NCBI GenBank assembly: GCA_008694505.1 | Contig: VZDJ01007749.1 | Location: 3,996,941 to 4,060,940, forward strand | Source: Cyanoderma ruficeps | Taxonomy: Eukaryota > Chordata > Aves > Passeriformes > Timaliidae | DNA: 64,000 nucleotides | Direction: 5' to 3' | Made by a program: the position numbers and the translations under genes | The notes under the pieces: generated by a model | What the model was told of the DNA's origin: nothing | Seen by the model: only the letters and a program-made list of their open reading frames with translations | Databases searched by the model: none | In this document: piece after piece, positions 13,180 to 27,200 of the stretch | Numbering within the stretch: the first letter of the stretch is position 1 | How the letters are laid out: every line of letters starts with the position of its first letter

Positions 13180-13770
13180 CATCCTGGGCTGCATCGAAGG
13201 AAGCAGAGCCAGCAAGTCTAGGGAGGGCATTCTCTCCCTCTACTCATAAGACTGTGCTCTCATGAGATTCCACTTGGAGTACTGAACCAGCCTTGGGACT
13301 CCCAACAGAAGGATGTGGACCTGTCAGAGTGAGCCCAGAGGAGGCCATGAAGATGCTCAAAGAGCTGGAGCACCCTCCTACAAAGACAGGCTAAGAGAGC
13401 TGGGGTTGAGAAGGCTCTGTGGAGACCTTAGAGCACCTTCCAGTACCTTAAGGGAGCACATAAGAAAGCTGGAGAGGGATTTTTTATATGAGCAGGTAGT
13501 GATAAGACAAGGGGGAATGGCTTTAAACTGGATGAGGGTAAGATTTAGACTAGATATAAGGAAGACATTTTTTCCACTGAAGATGGTTAATCACTGGAAC
13601 ATATTGCCCAGAGAGGTGGCAGATGACCTGTCCCTGGAAACATTCAAAGCCAGGTTAGATGAGGCACTGAGTAATCTGGGCTAGTTGAAGATATCCCTGC
13701 TTACTGCAGAAGAGTTGGGCTGGATGACCTTTAAAAGTTCTTTCCAACACAAATTATTCTATTATTCTAT
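13180..13770 (+). mobile_element. CR1 LINE, 3' fragment, plus orientation
   Basis: This 5'-truncated CR1 retrotransposon shows hallmark phrases in order: a stretch ending in cttggagtactg, then gctaagagagctgggg, then a segment encoding FPLKMVNHWNILPREV (the C-terminal part of the reverse-transcriptase ORF), then gggctggatgacctt, and the 3' end attctattattctat, a tandem terminal repeat typical of CR1. An open frame at 13313-13684 survives but is only the tail of ORF2 and not a host gene. The 5' boundary is approximate. It sits in the GALNT14-CAPN14 intergenic region. Confidence 0.93.
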
Positions 13771-16700
13771 ATGCCAGGTCATTGAGGAGAAACATTCTCA
13801 GCTGATCCTAACTTCCAGGCATATGTAACAGCATGGGCCACCAGAGGACTTGTTGCCTCTAGTTGTTCTCAATAATTTGAGAAGGGAAGAATGTCTGCCT
13901 CACAGCAGGAAGGGCTTATTTCCTGTCATAGTAAGCTCTCCAGTGACAGCCGTGTCTAAATCAGGTTCTGGCACCTTAATTCAGCAAAGTAATGTGGACT
14001 TCTCAGCTTCCTTCAGCTCCATCAGGTGGTCAGTACTGATGGAAGTTCTTTGTTGTCCTACAGATTTATTGCATCATTTTTCATAACTTAAAGAGTAGTG
14101 TTGAGGAATGGCACCTCCACACAGCATTTCCACCAAACTTCTCTTGCCATTTTGTATTTTCAAGTACTTGTAAAACATAAAAATAAAAATGAAGAAAAGA
14201 TCGCAGTTCCTTCTACTGGACTCAGCAGTTTATTCTTGCAGCATATGAATTATTTTCTGTTAATGCATCCTCTATATTCTTTATGTGCTTAGCTATGTGT
14301 TGATTTGATAGAGTATCCCTTTCTTTTTTGCATTTGATACAATTAAAGTTCTGCAAAACTCAGCGGTTTAAACTCTTGGAAACTTGTGCACATTGGAAAA
14401 TATTGATCCATACGGAGAAGGCTGTGAAGTGCCCAAGCCTTGCTCTCACATTCTGCCCTGCACAAGTAGAAAAGCAAGCTGAAATGGAAATTGAGTTTTC
14501 AGTAATGTTCAACTCAGCTGTTCAAAAATAATGAGCCCTTCAGATCAAACCACTTTGGAGATGCTCATGGTTATTTCTCTTGTCCATATTTGCCTGGTGA
14601 GTGTTGGGAGGCCAGTAGTCAGAGTCCCTGGGGATGAGCATCTTAACATCAGGCTGACATTTCCCCTGCCTCACTGAAAGGTAGAAGTTGTACACAAGGG
14701 ATGCATTCAGCATGGACACTACCTGGGTTTCAGAAAAGGGTTCTGAGACAAACATGGCTCCAAGTTAAAAAAAAGTTTCCAATGGTCTGTGCCACATCTC
14801 TCCTGGGTGCAGTCACGCCTCAGTGCTGGGGCATGTGGTCCAACATGAGTCAGTTCCTGCAGGACTTCAGACATCAGTTTGCAGAGCTAGAGCTAATGAA
14901 CAGCTGGAGTTCATCCAGAGGATCAGGGGGAACACCTCAGCCTTCTGTGTTAGCCTTTTGCTACATGCGTACCTATGCCCTAAGAGTAGGAGACAGTTTT
15001 TAAGACTAGGGTTATGACTCTGCTGAAATAGGAGATCAAGGAGTAGCTAGGAAAAGTAGGTGATGTTGATATTGTTTTCTTTTTTTCCTTTTAAAAGGAA
15101 ACACAGTAAATTACAAAAAACACCCAAGTTGCAGAGAAGGGTCAACAAGGGTGGGTACTCCAAAGGAGCACAAAAAACACCTACTCCATTAACAGGGGGC
15201 TGTACCCAAAGACTGACATAGCAAGCATGGTCCCAGTTTCTGGAGCAGTATTCTAAACTAATTCTTTGGTTTTGAAGAGGGCTGTGGAAAGGGAAAGGCT
15301 GTGGTAACAGCACAATCACAGACATAATCCCACTCCTGCACCCTCTGGAAGATCAGCATTTAGCTGCAGAGGCAGGAGCCCTCAGCAGCCTCAGCCCAGA
15401 CAAAAAGCTGCCAGCAGCCAGGCTCAAAGTACCCACTCAGGGTAGCTTAAGACGAAATTTCTCACTCTTATGCTCCAGCTCTTCAGCAGTGCAGAGCTGC
15501 TTTCAAGCAATAAGTCATTTATGTCTAGCTGCAGCATATTTATGAGAAAGAAATCCTGCTTTTACCTGAAGAAAAAAAAAGCTGCTTTAGAGCAACTACC
15601 TCTTTCATTTCACCTCGCTTAATGAGCACCAGCTATAGACATCCTTCTTGTAGCCACATTTCCAGGAGCATGAAGAGCTCTGCATGGTTCTGCAGGGTGC
15701 TTAGCTCTTAACCCTCCCCTCCACATTTGATGTGTGCATGACAAGTTAGGGGGGGGAAAAAAGGGTCTTTTAAAATTGTCACACTTCATAGCAATCACAT
15801 TTTGGGTCTTTTGAATCTGAAAACGCAATTCCCATATTTGTATGTGGTTCATTGCAAATATTCCATCAAATGTGCTGCAAGAGAAAACTGGATTTATAAT
15901 TGCTGCTCTTGTAATGGAGATCCCCTGTGCTAGATTATGAGGGAAAATTTACCTCCACAACAGCAGTAGCAAAGTCCATTTTTCTTGTCTCACACAACAG
16001 CTGAAAATTTGTACAGAATCCAAGTTAGTTTTCAACCTGACTCTTCCTGTGAATTTGAGTTCCAAGGATCGGCACAATGGTCCAGCTATAACATCAACAG
16101 TGATAATGGGGACATGTAATTCACCCAAGAATAATTTTCTAGGACACTTATGGCATTAAACACTTAATAACAAAAACGTGGCAGATAAGCCCAGGTAGAG
16201 AGCACTTTTGCCTGGTATCTGCAGACACCACAATGCCAAGTGTGTCCTTTACAAGTGGCATCACTCTGGCACTGCCAGGCTGGGTAGAATTAGTCAGGAT
16301 TTTGTAGGTTTTTTCCTTTATCTGTGGAATGTCAGCTTCCTACATTACATGGCTGATGTGAGCAAAACAAAGGTCTGCCTGCACTAGAAGGGAGCGCGAT
16401 GGAGACATTCATTTCCCCAGAATAGGTAGTGTAACAAATCAATCCTGACTGCACTGATAAATTGAACTTCAAGCTTGGTGATACTGCTTTTCAGGTCTAA
16501 TTCAGTGTAAGACACAGCAGGAAGGAAAGGCAAAAGCACTCGTTAGCATTTCATTCTGCAAGGAGCTGCTCCCTGAGCAGGGGAGGAAAAAAAATTTTTT
16601 TGCCTTCTTTTTCAGCACAGCATTGCAACAGTTTTAAGGAAGGTGACATGAGGTTCACAGGAATATGTGGGGGTGAATGTGCAGAGAGAGAGAGGTGCAG

Positions 16701-19700
16701 AAGAACTACTCAGAGATCAATGGCTTCCTGCCAAGCCCCAAACCTTGGGATGGGGTCATAACTTGAGCTCCTGGATGCCAAGAAGAAAGAAGCGTTGCTT
16801 ATGGGAAAAAATCCAGTTCCCAGCAGTAGGAAGATTACAGAGCAGCAATGCTGTGGTATGGAAAGGGAGGAGGACCTCAGGAGGCTGAGGTTGGGTCAAA
16901 TCTTATCTCTTAACAGAGCCCCAGGCTGAGCACAGATCCCTCCCCGGGGAACTGCAGGAGTACTTCTTTTCTAAGTAAACAGCAAGTCCTGCTCTTCTGT
17001 CTGGCTCTAGTACCCATCACCCAGGGAACCTGATGTTTCTCCCCTCAGCACTGTGGCACTGTAAATAATAACAAAGGGGATTTTTGCCTTTCAATTTTCT
17101 GAATCTGGATGTAAACATCATACCTTTGTATCACACTTCAGCTTTTCATCCTCTTCCACACTGGACCACAGGTTTGCATTGAACCAGAGTCTAGCAGGAC
17201 TAACTTTAGGAGAAATGTCTCCACAGGCCTTCATGAAAGACTGATCTGAACAGCTCACAGAGGAAATAAAGTAAGACTTCAGGTTTGCAAATACTGAAAT
17301 TCCATTGTCTGAATTGAGTCTCCTGGTGGGGCTGTAGAACTGGAGAGGGGTGATTGAGGACTGGTGGACACTTGGATTTAGCAGTGGCTTTGATTCCACA
17401 TCCCCAGGTTGTCTCTTCACTCCCATCACTGCCCTGTGCAAAGATCTGCACTAGTGGGAGCTTTTGCACCTTCTCTGCTCAGTGGACAGTGTTCAGGCAC
17501 CACCTGCCCCTGGAAACAGGCTTTTTCTTCCAAAAGCTTTCCTTCATTTTTATGGTGCCAGTCCAATGACAACTTGCCCTTTGGAGGTCCATTGGTGGGT
17601 TGTGGAGTTAGGATTGCATGTACTGCTTAATAATCAAAACCAAAGCAACATTATTCATTCCACAGAGAGCATCTTGTGGTGTGATCAAAGTCTGCTGACA
17701 CAGCTTGGACAGCTATGATAGTGTAGTAGCCACTTGCATGAATAGAATACCTCCCAGCAAAGGATTGCAATATAGTTTTATGTAAGGCAGAAGTCCTGGT
17801 GGCCCCACTGTAAAACTGGAAAAAGGCAATATCCTCCAACAGAGAATTAAACTGCAGTGTCTCAACAGCATTTAATTGATTACCCAGAAAGAAACACGCA
17901 GATTGAATATTTCTGCCTATCTCAAACCTGGGCCAGCTTGGTATCTCTAAGGTGGTTATCCCTAGCTGCCCAAGGGCAAGAGCCCCATGATCTTGGGGTG
18001 ATTTGCCTTGTGGTTACCTGACCTCAGAGGACAGCTCTTTCCCTTTTGCCTGCAACTGCCACAGCTCTTAACTGTAGCCACGACCTCTCCAGCTATGCTT
18101 GTCATTCCTGTAAGTCTTAGATCTTTTGGAATCCTGTTAGGCTTGGGGGTAAAGCCTGTCCTCTTGCCATCTAGACAGAAGCCCTGACCATGCAGAATGC
18201 ATGCGAGTAGTGAGGCTGACTGGTATCTGCTGTACCCCAACTGCACCCTCAACATGCACACCAACTATATCCAGGAAACATGAAATACTTCCAGTTATGT
18301 GTGTGTGTTTGCAGCAATAAGCTCTAGCTGAAGACTTTGTTTGCAAAGGGTTGATTAGTTCCTTTCAATTTCATCTCAGCCTTATTGTTACAGTATACCT
18401 CACCATCCATCTCCTCTTCCCACTCCAGACATTATTTGCTATTCTTGCACCTGCCTTTTTCAAAAAGGACTTTTATTAGCAATACTAGTCTCAAGCCACA
18501 GTCCCACTTTTCTTTCATTTCTGCTAGAGCAATACCACCCACTGCAAAGCTCAGCATCCCTGTAAATGCTGTGGTTACAAGCGAATGCATCCTTCAGCAG
18601 CATTTCAGACCATTTTTTCACAATGCCCGTTGTAAATGAGGAGTAATATATCTTCAGAATTGCCCAGAAAACATTATTCTGTTAGCAATATAGAAGCTTC
18701 ACAGTGTCCAAGTAGGTGACCTTGCCAAAAACATTTTATTGTGAGCCAGATAATTCAGTTTGAATTGTACATGGTTTGGTATAATAATTCCAGTAAAGCA
18801 TTCTTTACAATTCTGTAACAGCAAGTCACATGGCTCAATAAAGTTTATTGCTGCAAATGCTTAGTGATTCATGGCATGGATGAATTCTGTTTCTTTCCTG
18901 GATCAAGTAATCAATAGCAAAATAATCTCCCTGCAATTACATTGCTCTGCATTAAAGAGGTGTGAAGTAAATAAGTACAAAATCTGATAGAAAAAAACAA
19001 TGTGTACAACATTAAAAAGAACTGCAATTTGAAACTGGGTGTCCCGCACCAGTTTTGCACACAGCCTGTGGCGGAGCTACGTCCAGCACACTCCCAGCCT
19101 TAAATCTGCAACAAACCCAGGTGGGACTGACAGATTTCCCTCCCATCATGTCCAACAGAGCCTGCTGTGAACACTCTGCACCCACACAGATTCCCCTGGA
19201 CATTCCCATGGGTGCCAGGGACCATCCGTCTCAAAGCATGCTGAGAAAAGCGAGACCTACGCTCCGTCAACCAATGTTTTTGGTTCTTCCAGCACTGCTC
19301 CTGCACACAGTAAATCAGTGTTTATAACATCCCCTGCTGAGTTGAGTGCAAATTAAATCAGGCTAATTTAGTTTGCACCATCATGTTCAGCTGCGAGTCA
19401 CAAAAGGAAACAGAGACGTGCACTGAGAGGGGAGCTGCTGATGGAGCCTCCTCAGGAGCCCGGCGGGACACGGATCCCTCGGCTGCTCCAGGGGCCCTGG
19501 GTGTCCCTGCTCCCTCCAACCTGCTCTGCTTTACAGACCTGAACCCTGTGACTCCGCAGTAGGTCGCTCCCAATAGATGATAGATATATCATCTGTAATA
19601 AACAAGTACCAACACAGCCATCTATTTATCTGGTTCTAACAGTTTTCTCATAAAAACAGGATGAAAATGATATGGCTTAGAAACAGACTGTTCTGGGGAA

Positions 19701-21187
19701 TAAAGTGCATGCTGTTGTTTTTATTGTTTAATGCCTCCTGACTGGGAACACTTATATGCAAAGGAGTTCCTCTATAAATATGCTTATGCTATTGCTCAGG
19801 CCTCAGTGCAGTGGTAAGCACATCTCTGAGCTCAGTCATGCCCATGTTTACTTTCTTATCCACAGTCCACCTCATTCCTGAATCTCACATGCACTCTGAA
19901 AAAATATTTATGAGATTAAGCACCTAAAAAGTCACAAAAAGCCAGAGGGAAGGCTGCCTATGCAAGCTTAATATAACTCCTTCCTACAAAGGTATTAAGA
20001 GTATGGGCTTTCATTATATGTTCATTTCCATTGGAGCTCTGTTTCATTTAGCACCCAGACTCAGACTAGGTTGTGCACGGTAAAAGAGCCTCAATTGAGC
20101 TGTCTGCAGGAATGCAAAAAGGAAAAAAAAATCAAAGCAGCAACCTGTAAAAGCACTTAGCACTATTAGAAATTTCCAGCCTAAATAAATGAATGGTAAG
20201 AAAGTGCAAAAGTATCCTATAGATAGGTATATCAAGTAACTCTTTCATGAATTTTGACATGACTAGTCCCACTTACACCATGTTCTCTAACGCTGTTCAC
20301 AGCCACGCACGCAGGCTGCACTATTTAATTAGCTACAACCTACATTTACCTACATACACACACTCACCCTATTTAAATAAATATCCAAATGTTTTATCAG
20401 ACAGGTCCTGTATCACTCTACTGAGAACATTCATTCCCTGCCAGTCTCTGGTGACTTAATATGGGATCAGTTTACTTTTCACTGTACTGTACTTTTCCAT
20501 CTGCAGAGAAAACCCACTGTCTTTCTGAAATAAATATACAATCATCATACAATGAACAGCTGGAGGCTCAGCTCATCACTTGGTCAAATCAAATTAGGGT
20601 CACTTCAATAGGGCTATGTTAAGTTATAAAAGCAAAAGGGATGGTTTGAATGCAAATTACCTTTCCAAGTCAGGGCTAGGGAACAGTGTTCATACATTCT
20701 GTGAGTCTCCACCCCCTCTATCCCAGAAGCACACAGATTCCAGTTCTCTACCATGGGCTAGCAGCCACAGAACTGGGATCTCTCTCTCAGATGACAAGCT
20801 ACTCAGCACAGGGGCCATTTCCCTCCCAGACTCAAGAGCCCCATCACCAAGCACAGCCTCTGGGCAGTGCCACAATGTGTGCCTATAACAGCAGCATTAC
20901 ATCAGCATGACGGAGGGGACCCCAACAACTCAGCCACCATGCTCTGGGGTGTCACACTGTGCACTTGTGGTGGTTGGTATCCAATGGTCTCTTCTCAGTA
21001 GGGTTGTCTGAAGTGAAATAGGACGCAAAATAAATACATTAATTAGCAAAACTTCAGTTCACAGAATCTGTGGTTATCAGGTGAAGTCTGCTTGAGGGAA
21101 AGACCTCATACAAAGTAAAAAGCTGAAACAAGGCAGCCTTCCTTGTCCTGGTACAGGTCTGGTCATCTTCTCTTCTACAGCATTGCT
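13771..21187. other. Intergenic DNA and unplaced CAPN14 3' UTR
   Basis: No coding gene was recognised. The 3' UTR of CAPN14 must start at 21187 and run leftwards. Possible polyadenylation hexamers on the minus strand (AATAAA complements near 19716 and 18736, ATTAAA complement near 20322) are too common in AT-rich DNA to decide its end. Remaining open frames are short and unrelated to known families. Confidence 0.55.
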
Positions 21188-21214
21188 TCAGGAATAAAGT
21201 GTCATCATCATCCA
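21188..21214 (-). CDS. CAPN14: CAPN14 coding exon 20, C-terminus and stop (residues 680-687)
   Basis: This tiny terminal coding exon encodes WMMMTLYS followed by TGA at 21190-21188. The ending W-M-x-M-x-(L/M)-Y-S is a calpain hallmark. The acceptor is TTATTTTACAG, and the phase matches exon 19. Confidence 0.96.
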   Translation of the reverse strand, partial: WMMMTLYS

Positions 21215-24200
21215 CTGTAAAATAATATGCAAAGGGGGTTGAAATAATCCACCTTTTGTGAGAGCTCTGCCATACTCTCACCTGGTCTGGACTATGGGGC
21301 ATTGGAGATATTCTGCCTCCAGAAGCAACAGAGCCATAATAAAGCAGAAGACATAGAAGCCTGAACCTTCTTGTTGTTTGTGACCTGCCCTGTAAGTGGT
21401 CAGTTGAAGACACCTTTTCTAAGGCCACAGAATAAAACATGCAGTGCCACGTGCAACAAAGGGGCCTGCATCTGACAGTGAGAGAATGGGCTTTACCTCA
21501 GATTCCCGGAGATAAATCCCTTTGCCATCTTGTGTTAAGTTGCGAAAGGCCTCTGCAAAAGAAGTAAATGAGGAGCATTAACTTGATAGCCAAGAGGTCA
21601 CCACAGCCAAGGCACTGTCTGGGGAAAAGCCCCTAAGGCAGAGTTTGTAGGCTATTCTCAAGCGCATGTGAGCTTCCCTGTTCTGTCCCTGGGAGATCCC
21701 TGAAGGTTGGAACATTTGGAGCAGCTGAATAAAGTCAGGCATGTTACTGTCTGCCCACCCACCTGTAAAACCTCAAAATGCTGGTGGTCCCAACCTTACC
21801 CACTACAATTATGAGACATGTGCTAAGTACCTACAGCATGATCTGAGCATCAGCTGTCTCATCATCAAACTGCAGTCCACCAAAGACTATTTCAAAGCTT
21901 TCTTCTTCCTGGAAAAGGTGTATTTCAAGGCTGTCTTCGTCATGGAAAACAAATAGTTTTCATCTGCAATTTGCCTACCTCTTCCTACAGAAGGCAAATG
22001 TGCAGAGAGCTTAATCACTCTGATATGTACAGCTTGGATGTCTGTAGAAAGGGAGTGGTGGGGAGGTAAAGAGAGAGCTTGGCTTCCTCTGTATCTCTCC
22101 CTTGCTTTAAACTGATCACTCTTGCTTTATTCAGAAATCCAGTCCTGCAATTTTTATCTTACCACTGCCAGTGGGAACAACATCAGAGGGACCATGGCTC
22201 AGCTGGCAGCCCAGCTTGCCTGGCCAGACACAGAGCACCAGCCTCACCTCCCATAATCTCCACTCGAAGCATGAAGCAAACAAAGCTCTCAAAACTGATC
22301 TGTAAGTCAGGGTCACCATATCTGATTGCCATCAAATTACAGACTTCATTGCTGAGTGAAATGCCTACATAAAATGGGGGAGAAAAAAAGGAAAACAGAA
22401 TGAGATTATACAACTGAGTGGTCTTCATCCCTTCTCCAGAAGCTTTGTTTTTCAAGCCTGGCCTAAGGTAATCAAATATTAGCCCAAATGAGATCTCTAC
22501 ATGAAGATACCTTCTTCAAATTTAAAAAGGTTCAGGTCTGCTCCCCTATACTTATAGTCCTTCCAGAGTTGGAAAAAAATACAAATAGGCCTCTTTTGCT
22601 CATGGGATATGAGGGTAATAGCAGCTGCTGGGTTTAAGTGCAATATTCCCAAGAGGGTAGGAAAGGAGATGAAAAAGAAAATCCAGAGGAAGCTCATACA
22701 GAAAGCATCAGTCCCAATGTCAAGCAGCAGCAGCATTTGCAAGGAACAAAAGCATTAGCAGAGGTCTGCCCGGGTTTCTCACCGTGTTTTCACTGACTCA
22801 GATGAACTGGGGGAACATGCACCAAAAAGAGGAATGATATTTAAGGTGTAAACATGCAAAAGAAGCTACAAGACTGAGCTCCAGCCCCCACACGACACCC
22901 AGCAATAGCAACAGAGCTCGGTCCGGTATTTGGACCCATATGGATCATCTTCCATTTCTAGATCAAGCCTCAGACACTGCACTGGTGAAGTCTGGCACCA
23001 ATACAGCCTCCGTGCAAGTCCCACACTTCCAGATTTGGTCCCTGAGCTGTTGTTTTCAGCAGAGGCAGCAATTTAATAGGAGCTAGATCTGGCCTCCTGC
23101 ATCCCCACAACCCCACAAAATCTTTTAAAATTCAATTAGCAACACACAGGAAGGGATTTAAAAACTGGGTCTGAAATAGGCAGACATTTCTGTTTCAGAC
23201 AACTCTCAGTGTGAGACCACACTGAGAAAAGAGTGGGCAGCCCATCCCATGGCAAAATAATTTTCAGACATGTTTACCCAGCTAAAGAAGGAAGAAAAGA
23301 TGGCCAAGGCCATGCAAACTATAATGTTTTCCGCTCCTCCTGGGCTCTACACACAGTTATCAAGAGGTTTCCCAGCCCAGTGATTTTTTTTCAGCTTTCA
23401 TGAGCAAGAAGATGAGACTTGCCAAAATATACTGTGGGCTCACCTGTCTCCTGTACAGCTGCATGCAGTTCCACAAGGTCAAGCTTTCCTGATCTGTTGG
23501 TGTCTCTCTTCTGGAAAACTTCCTGTGGGGTGAGGGAGTACTTTTAAACAAACCAAACCACCCCAAACCCAACAGATGACCTTGTGAGCAGGGAGATATT
23601 AAAAGAGGGCATGGAAATTACTGTCATACCAAATAGAAAAGCAGCCTTTTCCACAGGACTCTGAACTCCTGGATACTCAGTGTGCCAGTGGCATTCAGCT
23701 GAGTGGGAGAATTAAGGTCAAAACATCTCAATTAAACATTAGAAAGCACCCATTATATATATTAAAAAATGAAAAAAGAAAACAAAACCAAACCAAAAAA
23801 CCAAACAACCCAAAAACTTCCAGCCACTCTAACATCCATGCAATTATAATATAAGAATAATGATTTCTTAGTCCATGTGCCTATTTATAGGCTTGATCCT
23901 CCTCCCACTAAAGTCAATAGAAACCTGGCTGCTGATTTCAGAAGCAGCAGGAATCAACCCTTTCCCAAACCAGCTCCATTCTGTCACAGCTGAACTGTTA
24001 TTATGGAGGGTGAGAAGTTCAATAAGCAGGGCCATGCCCTGGCGGTAAAGAAATCACAGTAACACCCAGTCTGGCCTAAGAAATAATGCTCTGGTAAAGT
24101 ATTATATGAGTCAGAAGTATCAGTCATGACAAGGATACATCCAGGAGTGCCAAGATACCCTGGCAAGAATCCAGACTGAAATTCAGGCGAAAACTCTGGA

Positions 24201-27200
24201 AATCTGGAGAAGAAAAAAAAAATTCCCCCTTACTTGAGAGGGCTCAGGCCCCAAAGCCTTTGTGAAACTTTACACCCACTTGAGAAGATGCATCATTTAT
24301 GATGATAAAAATATGAGGCAACAGGATGGATTCTACTAGTCTCAGAAAATCCAATATGAGCTCCCTGCAGGCATGTAATATAGAATGAAATATGGTACAC
24401 TATCTCCAGCTATTAGAGAAAATGGAAGGAAAAGGACATCCAAAGCTCTAATCCCAAACAGAATTTACTGCATGACCTTGAGCAAAGTCACTTGACCTGA
24501 AGAGCTTTGGGGAACAGCACTGCAGATTAATTGAAACCCTTGTACTAAGCATCTCTCTCTCTTTCACAGACACACTGCCAGCTCTGTTAATATAATTAAA
24601 AGTACAGGCACTGCTGAAAACATGATGCTGCCTCACAGCTTAGCATCCCTGGCTTACATATAAGTTACATGAAAATAACAGAAATAGGCTCTAATCTCAC
24701 TGCAAATCATGATTACAGTTGGTCTGTACCTTCCGCAGAGTAAGGGACAGAATCATAACTCACCAATCCCTTCTCTGCAGGAAATCAAGATGCTTTAATA
24801 AGTTTCATATTGTAATTCCCTGTTTAGTAAATATGAACCACGTCCTGTAAATATTTTAAAACTGTCTTAAAATCGATAACTTATGAAAAGTAAAGACTCC
24901 CTGTTCAATAGTTTTCTCACAGATAAAACAGTGCCTGGTAGGTCAGTTCACAAAGACAGAATTATCCTTGTCCACTTTTGTAGAAAAGAGAGTAATATCA
25001 AATTCAGTTTAAGTGGAAAAGGCATCACATCAGTCTTCTGATCATCTTCTCTGCTGCCTGTAATGGCTGGACAGAGGACTTTCCATGTTGCATATTGATT
25101 GTTACCATTGCAGAAACTGGGAAGAAAATGTGGATTCATCATTACATCTGTAATTTCACTGTCACTGTTCAGAAAAATCAGCCACTGCAATGCCTCACTG
25201 CTGTCCAGGTGGTGTTACTTCTTACCAAAGACCAAATTATGAGCCTGTGGAGTGCTCTGGGCTACCCTCACAGAGTGGATGTCACGCATGAGAGAGACAA
25301 GCTCAGGGCTCACGTGGCTCTCAGGAGCATGGGTTACAGAGGCCACCTGCACCTCATCCTGTCCCCCAAACACAGAGCAAGGAGCAACCCTATGCATGCA
25401 CAGCAGGGAAGAGTAAATAGAAACAGCAGCATAGGCCAGGCACATGCAAGTAAAAACAAGACCCTCCTCCACCACACAAATTCCTACAGACCAGGAATTT
25501 CCACATCTAGTCTGGTGCTGCTGAGACTGCTGCAGTGGCACAGGGTGAGATGAAATACAGTTTCAGAAGCAAAGCTGAGGGCAAGCTGGGTTTGTAGGCC
25601 AGGTTAAGAATCTGCATCCATGCTTGTTCTCCCCCCTCATTCCTTCAGTTGTTGAAATTCAAACTAGATTAGCTCCGCTCATAACATTTCTGCCATGTTG
25701 ATTCACACCTCAGCAAATCCTTTTGCTCTGGAAATCTAACATGGCATCAGAAGAGTCAGTTCAGTCAGACTGAAGCCAGCTTCCCTTCCCAGAATTCAAG
25801 ACATAGATACAGGAGCCGAGGCTTTTATCTGAGAGGGCTTATTTTACAGAAACATTATTTCTCAGCACTTACTTCTCCAAGATATATTATTCAAGATCCT
25901 CTGGAGCTGAACAGCATTTATTTCAGGATTCTGTGATATAGAAGAGAATTTTAATATTTTTTTCCTAAGTATTAAATCACTTTTCTCCCTCTTTTGTTTT
26001 CCCAGCATGTCCCATCTTCATTCTCTGCTTTTCTGGCCCCACTCCAGCCACTGTGGAAATCAATAGAAAAGACTCCCTTTGAATATGACAAGATTTTGAG
26101 CCTGCAAGAGCTGCAGTGTGCTCTGGGCTAAGTTCTCAGGCCTCCACACAGATCAGTGCAGTAGCGCAAATTTCCAGTGTGTGAGGATGCAGACCGTTCA
26201 ACTTTCAGCCCTGTTGCCATCTGGCCCATCAAAGCACACTATCAAGAGACCTGCTTCAAACATTCCCCTCTTATCATTTACAAAAAAAAAAAAAAAAAAG
26301 AGGAAACTTTGGAAGGTTTCTTCCCAAACTTTTCAAAGCAGAGACTCCCCCCTCCCCCCTGTCATATTAAAGTTTACAGATTTTTGTTTGGAGGATTTTT
26401 TAAAATGTCACTCTTCAAAAATAAAAAACCTGCTTCCAGATCATTGAGACATGCCAGGGTAAAGCGTTCAGAAATGGCAGTAACTCCCTCTGTCTCTGTG
26501 CGTACTTGGACATCCTGACAGCAAAGGACCAGCACTTCACAGCATGTGGCAATTTCTAGCACATCAAAGCCACACCAACCTCAAAACCAAAATCTTAAAC
26601 AAGAGGCAAAAAGTGAAAGCACTCCTTGGTTTTAGTAACAGCTTCCTTCAAAATATTCCTATTAAATGCACAAATTTGCTTTTGTGAAGTTGTGATTGCC
26701 AAATACGGGGTATGATGTTGAATAAATGCAGTGACCTCTTCCGAAAGGTGAAACACTTGCATCCCTCACCACAGTCAGTGGGATCCCTGATGGTCAACTC
26801 CATCCCAAATTAGGCCAGAGAAATCACTAATCTTTCACAGTAAGGATTATATTTCACTAAGAAAATTAGGGGGAAAAGATGATAGGACACCCAATATGTA
26901 TTTCACCTCTCAAAGCAGGTTAGTTGCCATCCAACTGTGATGAAGTATGTATGAGAAGGTTCAATATTTCAGGGGTGTTCTCTAACAGGTAACTTTCCCC
27001 AATAAATGTAAGAATGCCCAAAAGGGTAGAATGGATCCACACAGCCCATCACTTTGTCCCCAATACAGGCAACAGGAATTAAGGTTTAGGGAGAGCACAT
27101 GAGCCTGATCAGCTTCTGTAGTACTTTCTGCTGTTTCCCTGTTGGAAAAGTGATCTTAGAGGGTACAACCCTGCTCAGTCATTTAGCATTTGTTTCTGGA

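Noticed and set aside
13313..13684. A 123-codon open frame on the plus strand as a host gene
   Set aside because: It lies wholly in a CR1 element and encodes the tail of the CR1 reverse-transcriptase ORF.
24721..24780. Candidate CAPN14 exon with donor-like GTGAGT and GTACAG
   Set aside because: The reading frames do not match the family and the phase is wrong; the segment at 24139-24203 has the exact family motif and phase.
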